Positions 7,370 to 19,971 of a DNA stretch of 38,764 nt are shown one piece after another; position 1 is the first letter of the stretch; every line of letters begins with the position of its first letter. Under the pieces are notes generated by a model. The model was not told the DNA's origin and ran no database searches. It saw nothing but the letters and a program-made list of their open reading frames with translations. The position numbers and the translations under genes were made by a program. The DNA comes from Erythrobacter sp. Its GTDB lineage: Bacteria > Pseudomonadota > Alphaproteobacteria > Sphingomonadales > Sphingomonadaceae. Location of the stretch: NCBI GenBank assembly GCA_024642335.1, contig JAHEBH010000023.1:1-38764 (forward strand), written 5' to 3'.

Positions 7370-9174
7370 GCCGCAGCCCGCAGGCAATTGCGGCCTGATC
7401 TCTTCGCTTCGTAAAGCGCATTGTCTGCTGCCTGCAGCAGCCAGGTTTCGTCCGCGCCCTCTGTCATCGATGCGACGCCGAAACTGCCCGTCACCGGCAT
7501 GCCGCCCATTTCGCTCCAGTCGGATTGCTCGATCGCAATCCTCAGGCGTTCCAGCTTCTCATGGGCAACATCCGAATTGGTTCCGGGCATGATGATGAGG
7601 AACTCCTCACCCCCCAGACGGCCGATGATATCGGAAACCTGCAGGTTGAGCTTGGCGATCTTGGCGAGCTTGCGCAGGACGATGTCGCCCGCAGCATGGC
7701 CAAATGTATCATTGATCATCTTGAAGTGATCGATATCCAATATGCCCACCGACAGGTCTTCGCTGCTCTCCTCGCAGGTTTGGATTGCAGAAGAGAGGAC
7801 CGAAAGGATCTTGCGGCGGTTCGCCATACCGGTCAATTCGTCGGTCTCGGCAAGCTGCCTGATGTTGGCCGCCTCTATCTCGGCGGCGCGCTTGGCATCC
7901 TTGAGAGCCTTCAACGTGTCGACGCGTTCGGTGACGTCCTGGAAGGTGCCGAAAATGCCGATGACCCTGCCCCTGTGATCGAGTTCGGGCTTGCCGTAGC
8001 TCTCGATGGACCGCACCGTGCCATCGGTCCTGACCGTGCGTCCGACCATGCGATAGGGTGATTTTTCGGCAATGCTGGTGTCCATCACCCGCCGGGCCAT
8101 TTCGCGATCCTCCGGCAAGGTCATGTTCCGCGCCTCGTCCAGTGTGGGCTGGCCGGCATTGGGGTCCATGCCGTGAATGACGAACATTTCCCGTGACCAG
8201 TAGATCGTCTTGTTCCTGAAATCGACATGCCAATGGCCAAGGTTGGCTTCCTTCTCGGCCATTTCCAGAAGCTCGTTGGACTTTTTCAATTGCGTGAGCA
8301 TTTCCTCGCGCCGCAACAGCGACGCTGCCAGGGGAAGCGAGGCCAGGGTCAGGATGAGCAGATAGGCCTGAAAGTAATAGACCACGGCGCTGATGTCGCC
8401 AACCAGGTGGAGCGGCCCGATATTCAGAGCAATCGCGAAAGAACCAATCAGGGCAATGATGGCGATTGCGGCGGCAGCGCCGAGCGGACCGAGCCGGAAT
8501 GCGGCGAGCATGCAGGCGACAGCGGGAAGGTAAGCCACCGGATAGGCCGCCTGGGCAAAGACGGCGACTGTGGCAGCGCTGACCAGCATGAGAATCGCCA
8601 GCGACTCCCCGGTGTGCTGCATTACTCGGCCGAATTGGTCCTGCTCGATTGCGTCGGCAGTCAACAGGACAAGGGGAGTAACGAGCAAGATGCCGAGCAG
8701 CATGGTCGCGAACCAGGAACCGATGAAGCCCAGGTCCAGGTTCCCGCCCCAAAGACTGGCAATTGCCGTGCTGGCGGCAGCGCCGACCGCGCATGACAGT
8801 GCAAAGGGGATGAAATTGCGAATGGAGTCCTTGAGAGGGCCCTTTTGGAGCAGACTCAGGAGGGCAACGATTGCCGCGACGCAAGTCTGTTCGGCAATCA
8901 GACCGCCTATCACAAATTCAATCGGTTCGCCCAAGGGCAAGCTGACTGCGAAGCAGGCGGTTGCCACGCAAGCTGCAGTTGCCAGCCTGGCCTCCCAAGT
9001 CCGGGCCAGCATCATTCCTGCAAGGAAAATGCCGATGCCGGGCCAGAAGATTACCGAACCACCGATATTGCGCGCGAGCAAGAAGGACAGCAATGCAGCC
9101 AGCGCATAGGCTGCGCCGGTCATAATCGGCCAAAACCACTCACGCAGCCCGGTCTTTTCTGGATTACCCACCAT
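7366..9174 (-). CDS. MASE1-PAS-GGDEF diguanylate cyclase
   Basis: The 602-residue protein begins with a MASE1-type sensor of about eight membrane helices (residues 10-290). A PAS domain follows at about 305-425, with MFVIHGMDPNAGQPTLDEAR and the PAC-like GRVIGIFGTFQDVTER. A C-terminal GGDEF domain has the active-site GGEEF at 521-525. It should make cyclic di-GMP from two GTP in response to a membrane or PAS ligand. The primary inhibitory site, normally RxxD five residues before GGEEF, reads QVSD, so product inhibition through that site is probably lost. Its role in motility, biofilm or polysaccharide control is inferred from the family. It is a single gene, convergent with the GNAT side and divergent from the TauD-like gene. 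Confidence 0.93.
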   Translation of the reverse strand: MVGNPEKTGLREWFWPIMTGAAYALAALLSFLLARNIGGSVIFWPGIGIFLAGMMLARTWEARLATAACVATACFAVSLPLGEPIEFVIGGLIAEQTCVAAIVALLSLLQKGPLKDSIRNFIPFALSCAVGAAASTAIASLWGGNLDLGFIGSWFATMLLGILLVTPLVLLTADAIEQDQFGRVMQHTGESLAILMLVSAATVAVFAQAAYPVAYLPAVACMLAAFRLGPLGAAAAIAIIALIGSFAIALNIGPLHLVGDISAVVYYFQAYLLILTLASLPLAASLLRREEMLTQLKKSNELLEMAEKEANLGHWHVDFRNKTIYWSREMFVIHGMDPNAGQPTLDEARNMTLPEDREMARRVMDTSIAEKSPYRMVGRTVRTDGTVRSIESYGKPELDHRGRVIGIFGTFQDVTERVDTLKALKDAKRAAEIEAANIRQLAETDELTGMANRRKILSVLSSAIQTCEESSEDLSVGILDIDHFKMINDTFGHAAGDIVLRKLAKIAKLNLQVSDIIGRLGGEEFLIIMPGTNSDVAHEKLERLRIAIEQSDWSEMGGMPVTGSFGVASMTEGADETWLLQAADNALYEAKRSGRNCLRAAA

Positions 9175-9240
9175 GCTGCGCAGGATAGGCCGTCAAAAGT
9201 TAAAGGTGCGGCAACCCTAACTGGTTAATGTTTTCCTTCA

Positions 9241-9260
9241 GGGTTTTCGGGGGTTTTCGG
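9241..9260. repeat. Tandem 10-bp direct repeat GGGTTTTCGG
   Basis: Two perfect head-to-tail copies of GGGTTTTCGG lie in the 242-base spacer between the divergent diguanylate cyclase and dioxygenase genes. A third imperfect G/T-rich stretch follows. The function is unknown; a regulator site or simple slippage are both possible. Confidence 0.5.
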
Positions 9261-9361
9261 TCCTTTTTGGGCCCAATGCCCTGAAATCAGTAACTTCGTT
9301 CTGCCCGCATGAGGCGCGCGGTCGTGGGGCCGCGAAAAAAGTCTTGTTCCCGGTCAATTTA

Positions 9362-9375
9362 ATTAGGGGCCTAAT
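9362..9375. promoter_or_regulatory. Palindrome ATTAGG-GG-CCTAAT upstream of the dioxygenase (MarR-like operator)
   Basis: Perfect 6-base arms surround two bases, ending 41 bases before the dioxygenase start. The TTAGGnnCCTAA shape resembles operators of MarR-family regulators. It is AT-rich in a GC-rich neighbourhood. No MarR gene is in the window, so the regulator is unknown. Confidence 0.5.
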
Positions 9376-9416
9376 AATGTAGCTGGCGACCCATATGGCG
9401 ATCATGAGAGGTGTGG

Positions 9417-10373
9417 ATGAGCATTGCAGTGAAGCCCCTGAGCGAAAGATTCGGCGCAGAGATTTCCGGCGTCGATATCAGCAAGCCGCTGGATGAGGCG
9501 GCGAAGGCCCGGATACGCGAAGCGCAGGACCAATGGGGCGTCACCGTGTGGCGCGATACCGGCCTCGACGATGCCGGCCATGTCGCTTTCAGTCGCATCT
9601 TCGGCCATGTCGAACTGGCCCCGCGGCATCCCGGCAAGCCCAGCCGTATGCCCGAGCCCGAACTCTTCGATGCCTCCAACCTCGATATAGAGGGCAACAT
9701 CACCAACAATGCCAGCATCCGCCTGGGCGCGGCGGGCAACCGATTGTGGCATTCGGACAGCTCCTTCATGGATGTGCGCGCGGCGCAGGCCTTGCTGCTG
9801 TGCCATGAAGCGCCGCCGCATGGCGGGCCGACCTGGTTTGCCGATACGCGCAGCGCCTATGACGATTTGCCGCAGGAGATGAAGGACAGGCTCGAAGGGC
9901 TGGAGGCGACGCACAGCTATTTCTGGAGCCGCCGCCGTGCAGGATATCCCTATACCGAGGAGGAGGTGGACGCGAAGCCGCATGCCACCCATCCTGTCGT
10001 CCACACGCACAGGGGATCGGGCCGCAAGGCGATCTTCGTCGGGGCGCATACGCGCGACATCGTCGGCATGGACCGGGACGAGGGCCGCGCGCTGATCGAC
10101 GAACTGATCGCCTGGTGCATGCAGGACAAGTACACGCTGGCGGTGCATTACAAGCCGGGCGACATGAGCATCTGGGACAATCTGTGCACGCTCCATCGCG
10201 GCGGCGAATATGACGATACCGAGTACCGCCGCGACATGCGCCGCACCACCGTGCGCGATCCCGACGCGCCCGATGCTGCAATCGACCACTATACGCGCAT
10301 GTTCGCTGCCGCAGGCGATACGCCCTTCAGTCCGGCCGAGGCGATGAAGCGGCGGGTGCTCGAGAAGGCCTGA
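9417..10373 (+). CDS. TauD/TfdA-family 2-oxoglutarate-dependent dioxygenase
   Basis: This Fe(II)/2-oxoglutarate dioxygenase has 318 residues from the ATG, chosen because GAGAGG sits 5 bases upstream; a GTG two codons earlier is less likely. The metal ligands are visible as H112-x-D114 in WHSDSSF and His260 in NLCTLHRGG, followed by an Arg-rich segment (RRDMRRTTVR, about 271-280) that holds the 2-oxoglutarate carboxylate. TauD uses taurine and TfdA uses 2,4-D; the best-known relatives are often called 2,4-dichlorophenoxyacetate dioxygenases, but the true substrate here cannot be read from sequence. It is a stand-alone gene behind a MarR-like palindrome, with a strong hairpin terminator just after. 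Confidence 0.9.
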   Translation: MSIAVKPLSERFGAEISGVDISKPLDEAAKARIREAQDQWGVTVWRDTGLDDAGHVAFSRIFGHVELAPRHPGKPSRMPEPELFDASNLDIEGNITNNASIRLGAAGNRLWHSDSSFMDVRAAQALLLCHEAPPHGGPTWFADTRSAYDDLPQEMKDRLEGLEATHSYFWSRRRAGYPYTEEEVDAKPHATHPVVHTHRGSGRKAIFVGAHTRDIVGMDRDEGRALIDELIAWCMQDKYTLAVHYKPGDMSIWDNLCTLHRGGEYDDTEYRRDMRRTTVRDPDAPDAAIDHYTRMFAAAGDTPFSPAEAMKRRVLEKA

Positions 10374-10379
10374 TGCGAA

Positions 10380-10403
10380 AAAGGGGGCTGCAAGGCCCCC
10401 TTT
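10380..10403. terminator. Bidirectional hairpin terminator between the dioxygenase and gltD
   Basis: AAAGGGGGC and GCCCCCTTT form a perfect 9-base stem around a 6-base loop, with A/T runs on both sides. It lies in the 54-base gap between two converging genes, so it can end both transcripts. Confidence 0.88.
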
Positions 10404-10427
10404 CCCGTTTCCAATTACAGTGCGGGC

Positions 10428-11864
10428 TCAGCGCGGAAGTTCGCTCACGCCCATCAGCGCTTCGTCGACCGCGCGTGCCGCCTGGCGGCCTTCGCGGATG
10501 GCCCAGACGACCAGGCTCTGGCCGCGGCGCATATCGCCGCAGGCCCAGATCTGCGGGTCCGAAGTCTGGTAGTCATTGGTGTTGGCGAGCACGTTTCCGC
10601 GCGCATCCAGTTCGACGCCGGACTGGTCCACCATGCCCGCGCTGTGCGGTCCAAGGAAGCCCATGGCGAGCAGGATCAGGTCGGCCGGGATGACCCATTC
10701 GGTGCCGGGAACTTCCTGCAGTTTTCCTTCCGACCAGTCTGCGCGCACGCATTTAAGGCCGGTAACCTTGCCGTCTTCACCGACCACTTCCTTGGTCAGT
10801 ACCGACCAGTCACGCTCCACGCCTTCTTCATGGCTGGAGGAGGTGCGCAGCTTCATCGGCCAATCGGGCCAGGTCAGAAGCTTGTTCTCGTGCTCGGGCG
10901 GCTTGGGCATGATTTCAATCTGGGTCACGCTCTTGGCACCCTGGCGGTTGGACGTACCCACGCAGTCGCTACCGGTATCGCCGCCGCCGATCACGATGAC
11001 GTGCTTGTCCTTGGCCGACAGCGTGCCGCGCGGTGCGGCGCGCTCTTCGTTGTCACCGGCATTGCGCTTGTTCTGCTGGGTCAGGAATTCCATCGCCTGC
11101 CGCACGCCGGGCAGTTCCGCGCCGGGAATCTGCAGCGGGCGCGGGTTTTCCGCACCGCCGGCCATGACGATGGCGTCGAAGTTTTCCTTCAGCGACTTCA
11201 TGGAAACGTCCACGCCCACCTCGGTGGAAGTCTTCAGGATGATGCCTTCGGCCTCCATCTGCACCGCGCGGCGGTTGATGAGGTGCTTTTCCATCTTGAA
11301 GTCGGGAATGCCGTAACGCAGCAGGCCGCCGACGCGGTCGTTCTTCTCGAACAATGTCACCGAATGGCCCGCACGGGCCAGCTGCTGGGCGCAGGCCATG
11401 CCTGCCGGGCCGGAGCCGACCACGGCCACGCTCTTGCCGGTCTTCCTTTCGGGAACCTGCGGGGTGATCCAGCCTTCCTTCCAGCCGCGATCGACGATGG
11501 CGCATTCGATGCTCTTGATCGTCACCGGCTGTTCGCTGAGGTTCAATGTGCAGCTCGCCTCGCACGGGGCGGGACAGATGCGGCCGGTGAATTCGGGGAA
11601 GTTGTTGGTCGAATGCAGCACTTCCAGCGCATTCTTCCAGTCGCCCTTGTAGACCAGATCGTTCCAGTCCGGGATCATGTTGTTCACCGGACAGCCGTTG
11701 TGGCAATAGGGAATGCCGCAATTCATGCAGCGCGAGGCCTGGCTCTGCAGCGCCTCCTGCGAATGCGGAATCACGAATTCCTTGTAGTGCTTCAGCCGTT
11801 CCTTGGGATCATCATAGATGCGATCCTGCCGGTCGAGTTCGAGAAAGCCGGTTTCCTTGCCCAT
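10428..11864 (-). CDS. gltD: Glutamate synthase [NADPH] small (beta) subunit
   Basis: GltD takes electrons from NADPH and passes them through FAD and two 4Fe-4S clusters to GltB. The 478-residue protein has the N-terminal cysteine cluster [14 protein letters not shown], then the FAD-binding [18 protein letters not shown] with [19 protein letters not shown], and the NADPH-binding [16 protein letters not shown]. Length is normal. The start has AAGGA about 8 bases upstream, and gltD begins 12 bases after the gltB stop, so they form one operon with gltB first. Confidence 0.97.
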   Translation of the reverse strand: MGKETGFLELDRQDRIYDDPKERLKHYKEFVIPHSQEALQSQASRCMNCGIPYCHNGCPVNNMIPDWNDLVYKGDWKNALEVLHSTNNFPEFTGRICPAPCEASCTLNLSEQPVTIKSIECAIVDRGWKEGWITPQVPERKTGKSVAVVGSGPAGMACAQQLARAGHSVTLFEKNDRVGGLLRYGIPDFKMEKHLINRRAVQMEAEGIILKTSTEVGVDVSMKSLKENFDAIVMAGGAENPRPLQIPGAELPGVRQAMEFLTQQNKRNAGDNEERAAPRGTLSAKDKHVIVIGGGDTGSDCVGTSNRQGAKSVTQIEIMPKPPEHENKLLTWPDWPMKLRTSSSHEEGVERDWSVLTKEVVGEDGKVTGLKCVRADWSEGKLQEVPGTEWVIPADLILLAMGFLGPHSAGMVDQSGVELDARGNVLANTNDYQTSDPQIWACGDMRRGQSLVVWAIREGRQAARAVDEALMGVSELPR

Positions 11865-11876
11865 CTGTTGTAATCC

Positions 11877-16520
<4,644 letters not shown>

Positions 16521-16727
16521 CTCTTCTATCCTGTCTCAGGCCGATGAAATCGGGCGCTTCGACGCCGGCAATTGCGGGCAGCGAAACGCGACTCACCCGG
16601 CATGGGAAATGCACGAAAATGTCGCGAATGGTCCCCATGGCGACAGGATTGGATTTTTGCAAGGTTGCTGGCGCGCCAAATTGATGCGTTTTGCGGTAAC
16701 TGCCTGTGTCCAGCGGGTGTTGTCACT

Positions 16728-16746
16728 GTGATCTGGCGCAGATCAC
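16728..16746. promoter_or_regulatory. Inverted repeat GTGATCTG-GCG-CAGATCAC
   Basis: Perfect 8-base arms surround three bases, in the gap between gltB and the end of the acidic protein gene. It could be an operator for gltB about 210 bases downstream, or a weak hairpin after the upstream gene; neither strand has a T-run after it. The half-sites contain TGTGA/TCAC, but the spacing is not that of a CRP site. Confidence 0.35.
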
Positions 16747-16773
16747 GCCAGCGAGAGCGCCCCGCCCGATGGT

Positions 16774-18396
16774 TCAGCCCGCGCGGTCAAGCCCCTGCAG
16801 GCTGACAAGCGCATCACGCAGCGCCCGTTCGTGCGCCTTCGTTTCCAGGCTTGGCGCAGCGGCAGCGGGCGGATTTGCAGCCGCTTCTTCCTCTTCGTCC
16901 TGCTCCTCGTTGGCGCGGGAACTTTCCGGGTCACCGGCTTCCTCGACCGGTTTCGACGGGAAAGGCCGGCGCAGGCTCAACAGCGATCCGTAGACCTCGT
17001 TGTCGTCTTCACCTTCCTCTTCGTCCTCTACCTCGTCCTCCAGTTCGTCCTCGTGCTCGTGCTCGTCCTCATACTCGTTCTCGTCGTCGACGAAGTCGGA
17101 GGAGGGCGCGTCATTTGCTCCGTCATCTACCGCGAGCTGGTGTGAGGGTGCCGTGTTCCCGACGGGCAAGCGGAAGGAATCGGTGAGGGCGGCCAGTTCC
17201 TCCGCGTCATCTTCCTCTGCAAAGGACGCGAAACCGGCAAAGGGATTGGCCGGTGCGGGTTGCGGCTCGGGATTGGCCCAGGCCACCGGCTCCCCGGCGC
17301 CATCCTCGATCTCGGCCTCAACCGTGTCCACTTCAACTTCGTCAGCCGGGACATCTTCCACTCCGTATTCCGGATCGGCATGGGCCGCGTAGTCCGCCGC
17401 CGCCAGTTCGCCTTCCCGCTCTGCTTCGAACGAAGGCGTTGGCGTCTCTGAACCGAATGCCTCTGGCTCGGCCCCATCGTCGCAGGCTTTCGCCTGTGGC
17501 AGCGCATATTCCGGTGCAGCTTGCGTTGCGGGCGCGCGGACCGGAACAACCGCCGTGCTTGCGCGCAAAACGCGGTGCTTTTGCATCGAAGCGCCCAGCC
17601 GTTCGACCAGCTGGACCAGCCCGAGATCTTCCAAAGGCCTGTCGTCGCACGGGGATACCGCAGGCGTGATCTGTTTGGCCTGGAACTGCTCCGGCTCCGG
17701 CGTTGCTTCAGGGACCACTTCGACTGCTTGCGGTGCGTCTTCAAATTCTGGTTCGGGTTCCTGTTCCCAGGTGTCGAAGTCAGCTTCGACAATATCCATT
17801 TCCGCGAGCGCGGGTTCTTCCTGCGCTGTGATTTCCTCCTCCACCAGCTCCAGTTCTTCGTCATCTGCCGTGACCAGCTCGAAGGTGGCCTCTTCGTATG
17901 CGGCCAATTCCTCTGCCTCGGAATCGAGCGCCGCGACCATGGGAAGCGGTGCAAACTCGATGACCTGTTCGTCCTGCACATCGTCCTCGACAGACAGGCG
18001 GCGGCTGCGCCGCGGCGCTTCCTCCTCCACTTCGGCATCGCCAAGCTCTGCGTAGGCAGAGATGGGCGCGCGGGTCTCGGCTACCGTCTCATCACCGGTA
18101 GATGGGGAATGGGCTGCGCCCAGGCGCCGGGCGATGACCTGCCCGATCGCACCGCCCAGCAGGGCCAGAACGATGGCGACGATGGCGCGTCCGGCAAGGT
18201 CAAGCGGCGGCGCAATCATCGGAAGGTAGCTGGAAGCGCCAGTGCGCAGGACCATGCGTTCGATAAGCTCCACGGGCAGGACCATGCTGCCCAAGCCCAG
18301 CAGGGCTGCAAACCACAGGGCAACAATCGGCGCAAAGGCCTTGTGCGTGCTGATCGGCCGCCTGTTTGCGTGGCCGGGGTCTTCGTGGCTGCTCAC
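16774..18396 (-). CDS. Two-helix membrane protein with long acidic tail, unknown function
   Basis: The 540-residue protein (GTG start, AGGA about 8 bases upstream) has two membrane helices at about residues 21-48 and 65-88. A very acidic, low-complexity region follows, including a stretch of almost only Glu/Asp/His/Tyr at 436-466. Small conserved-looking islands break the tail: PLEDLGLVQLVERLGASMQK (254-273), NPFAGFASFAEEDDAEELAA (384-403), VYGSLLSLRRPF (468-479) and ALRDALVSLQ (525-534). Such islands in a disordered tail often act as docking motifs. The coding strand is purine-rich over about 16995-17095. I do not recognise a named family; a sphingomonad-restricted envelope or cell-cycle scaffold is only a guess. 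It lies between gltB and phaZ on the same strand. Confidence 0.75.
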   Translation of the reverse strand: MSSHEDPGHANRRPISTHKAFAPIVALWFAALLGLGSMVLPVELIERMVLRTGASSYLPMIAPPLDLAGRAIVAIVLALLGGAIGQVIARRLGAAHSPSTGDETVAETRAPISAYAELGDAEVEEEAPRRSRRLSVEDDVQDEQVIEFAPLPMVAALDSEAEELAAYEEATFELVTADDEELELVEEEITAQEEPALAEMDIVEADFDTWEQEPEPEFEDAPQAVEVVPEATPEPEQFQAKQITPAVSPCDDRPLEDLGLVQLVERLGASMQKHRVLRASTAVVPVRAPATQAAPEYALPQAKACDDGAEPEAFGSETPTPSFEAEREGELAAADYAAHADPEYGVEDVPADEVEVDTVEAEIEDGAGEPVAWANPEPQPAPANPFAGFASFAEEDDAEELAALTDSFRLPVGNTAPSHQLAVDDGANDAPSSDFVDDENEYEDEHEHEDELEDEVEDEEEGEDDNEVYGSLLSLRRPFPSKPVEEAGDPESSRANEEQDEEEEAAANPPAAAAPSLETKAHERALRDALVSLQGLDRAG

Positions 18397-18511
18397 TGTC
18401 TCGTCCTGTCCTGTGCCGGGCGCGGTGTTCCGCCGCGTTCCACGCGACGTGACTGGCCCAACTATCGTGCAGAACGCCTATCAGCCTTTGGTTAACACCC
18501 TGATAATGATT

Positions 18512-18527
18512 GCACTGCGGACAGTGC
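18512..18527 (-). terminator. Weak hairpin after phaZ
   Basis: GCACTG and CAGTGC pair around four bases directly after the phaZ stop on that strand, followed by ATCATTATC. The stem is short and the T-run poor, so termination here is uncertain. Confidence 0.35.
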
Positions 18528-18532
18528 CGCAT

Positions 18533-19756
18533 TCAACGTGCGTTGGCGCGGATCCAGTCTTCCACCACGGGCGCGATCATGGCGCGCCATTTGGAGCCGT
18601 TGAAGATGCCGTAATGCCCGACCCTGGGGGCGAGGTGATACTTCTTCTTCGCTTGCGGAAGGTGCGGTACCAGGTCGAGCGCCGCCTTTGTCTGGCCGAT
18701 GCCGGAGATGTCGTCGCGCTCGCCCTCGATCGCCAGCAGTGCCGTATCGCGAATGGCATCGGGATCGATCAGCTTGCCGCGATGGTTGAATTCCCCCTTG
18801 GGAAGCGAGTGTTCCTGGAACACGTGGCGGATCGTCTGCAGGTAGAATTCCGCCGTCATGTCGCAGACCGAGAGATATTCATCGTAGAACTTCTTGGTCG
18901 CATCCGCGCTCTCATGATCGCCCACGGTGAGATGCTTGAACATCTCGTAATGGCTCAGCATGTGGCTTTCGAGGTTCATCGAGATGAAGCCTGCCAGCTG
19001 CAGGAAGCCGGGATAGACTTTGCGCCCCGCGCCCGGATAATTGAACGGCACGGTGGCGATGACATTGTTGCTGAACCAGCTCAGCGGCTTGTCGTTGGCG
19101 ACGTCGTTGACGCTGGTCGGGCTGGCGCGCGTGTCGATCGGGCCGCCCATCATGGTGAGGCTGGAGGGACGGCACGGATCCTTGTCCGCCCCCATCACCG
19201 CAGCCGCCGCAAAGGCCGGGACGGATGGCTGGCACACGGCCAGCATATGCGTGTCCTCGCCAATGAACTGCAGGAACTCAATCAGGTAATCGATGTAATC
19301 GTCGAGGTCGAACGTGCCCATTTCGGTTGGCACCAGCTTGGCGTCGGCCCAGTCGGTGAGCCACACTTCCTGGTTTTCGACCATGCGCGCCACCGTGCCG
19401 CGCAGCAGCGTGGCATAGTGCCCGCTCATCGGCGCGACGATCAGCAGCTTGGGCGCATCTGCGGGCAGTCCCTCGCGCCGGAAGTGGCGCAATGCGCCGA
19501 ATGGCTTGTGCAGCACCACATCTTCGCTGACCGGATAGACCTGCCCCTCGATCTTCACCGAATCGATATTGAATGCGGGCTTGCCGCGCTCCTCATAGAC
19601 ATGGGCGAAGACCTTGAGCGCGCTTGCCATGGCCGGACCCATGCCGAAATAGCCCATGGGGAGGGCAGGATTGCTCAGCACCTGCGCGCTGACCGCCGCC
19701 CAGTTGCTGGCGGCATGCATCATCGACCGGTGCATCTCATAGGCCTGGTAAAGCAT
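18533..19756 (-). CDS. phaZ: Intracellular polyhydroxyalkanoate depolymerase
   Basis: PhaZ breaks down stored PHA granules in the cytoplasm so that the carbon can be reused. The 407-residue protein begins MLYQAYEMHRSMMHAASNWA, a start typical of the family and the reason for choosing 19756 over 19786. It carries the cysteine lipase-like box AVCQPSVPAFAA with Cys175 as the probable nucleophile, plus PMSGHYATLLRGTV near residue 109 and a late His in PRVGHYGIF. Length fits the PhaZ1-type enzymes. It is divergent from an ABC exporter. A TGTTGC-GTT-GCAACA palindrome about 105 bases upstream resembles sites of the PHA-sensing repressor PhaR. No phaC or phaR is in the window. Confidence 0.93.
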   Translation of the reverse strand: MLYQAYEMHRSMMHAASNWAAVSAQVLSNPALPMGYFGMGPAMASALKVFAHVYEERGKPAFNIDSVKIEGQVYPVSEDVVLHKPFGALRHFRREGLPADAPKLLIVAPMSGHYATLLRGTVARMVENQEVWLTDWADAKLVPTEMGTFDLDDYIDYLIEFLQFIGEDTHMLAVCQPSVPAFAAAAVMGADKDPCRPSSLTMMGGPIDTRASPTSVNDVANDKPLSWFSNNVIATVPFNYPGAGRKVYPGFLQLAGFISMNLESHMLSHYEMFKHLTVGDHESADATKKFYDEYLSVCDMTAEFYLQTIRHVFQEHSLPKGEFNHRGKLIDPDAIRDTALLAIEGERDDISGIGQTKAALDLVPHLPQAKKKYHLAPRVGHYGIFNGSKWRAMIAPVVEDWIRANAR

Positions 19757-19860
19757 GCGGTTCCCTTGGCTGCTGCACGGCGGCATTCTGGCGGCCCGCG
19801 CGTGCGCGATTGCGTTTATCCCGATACCAGAACTCTGGCACCGCGACTCAATCTAGGCCA

Positions 19861-19875
19861 TGTTGCGTTGCAACA
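19861..19875. promoter_or_regulatory. PhaR-like palindrome TGTTGC-GTT-GCAACA
   Basis: Perfect 6-base arms surround three bases in the 215-base spacer between phaZ and the ABC exporter. Alphaproteobacterial PhaR, which represses PHA granule genes until polymer is present, binds sites of the form TGC-n3-GCA with flanking A/T. Location upstream of a PHA depolymerase fits. Binding is inferred. Confidence 0.5.
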
Positions 19876-19971
19876 AAAGGGGTCTTGTGCCCCGAAAACT
19901 GCGCGCAAGGCGCAATTCGGACATTATCCTGCTTCAATCCGGCGCGGCAATGGGTTAGGCGCGTCGCCGAT

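Noticed and set aside
5811-7421. 536-codon open frame on the minus strand across ung and the GNAT gene
   Set aside because: It is antisense to two well-supported genes, has no family motifs, and is rich in Arg/Pro/His as expected from GC-rich shadow frames.
16726-16746. CRP-like site (TGTGA ... TCAC)
   Set aside because: The half-sites are 11 bases apart rather than 6, so it does not fit CRP/FNR; kept only as a plain inverted repeat.
18501-18511. Fur-box-like GATAATGAT
   Set aside because: Only one half resembles the consensus, and alphaproteobacteria often use other iron regulators; chance is likely.
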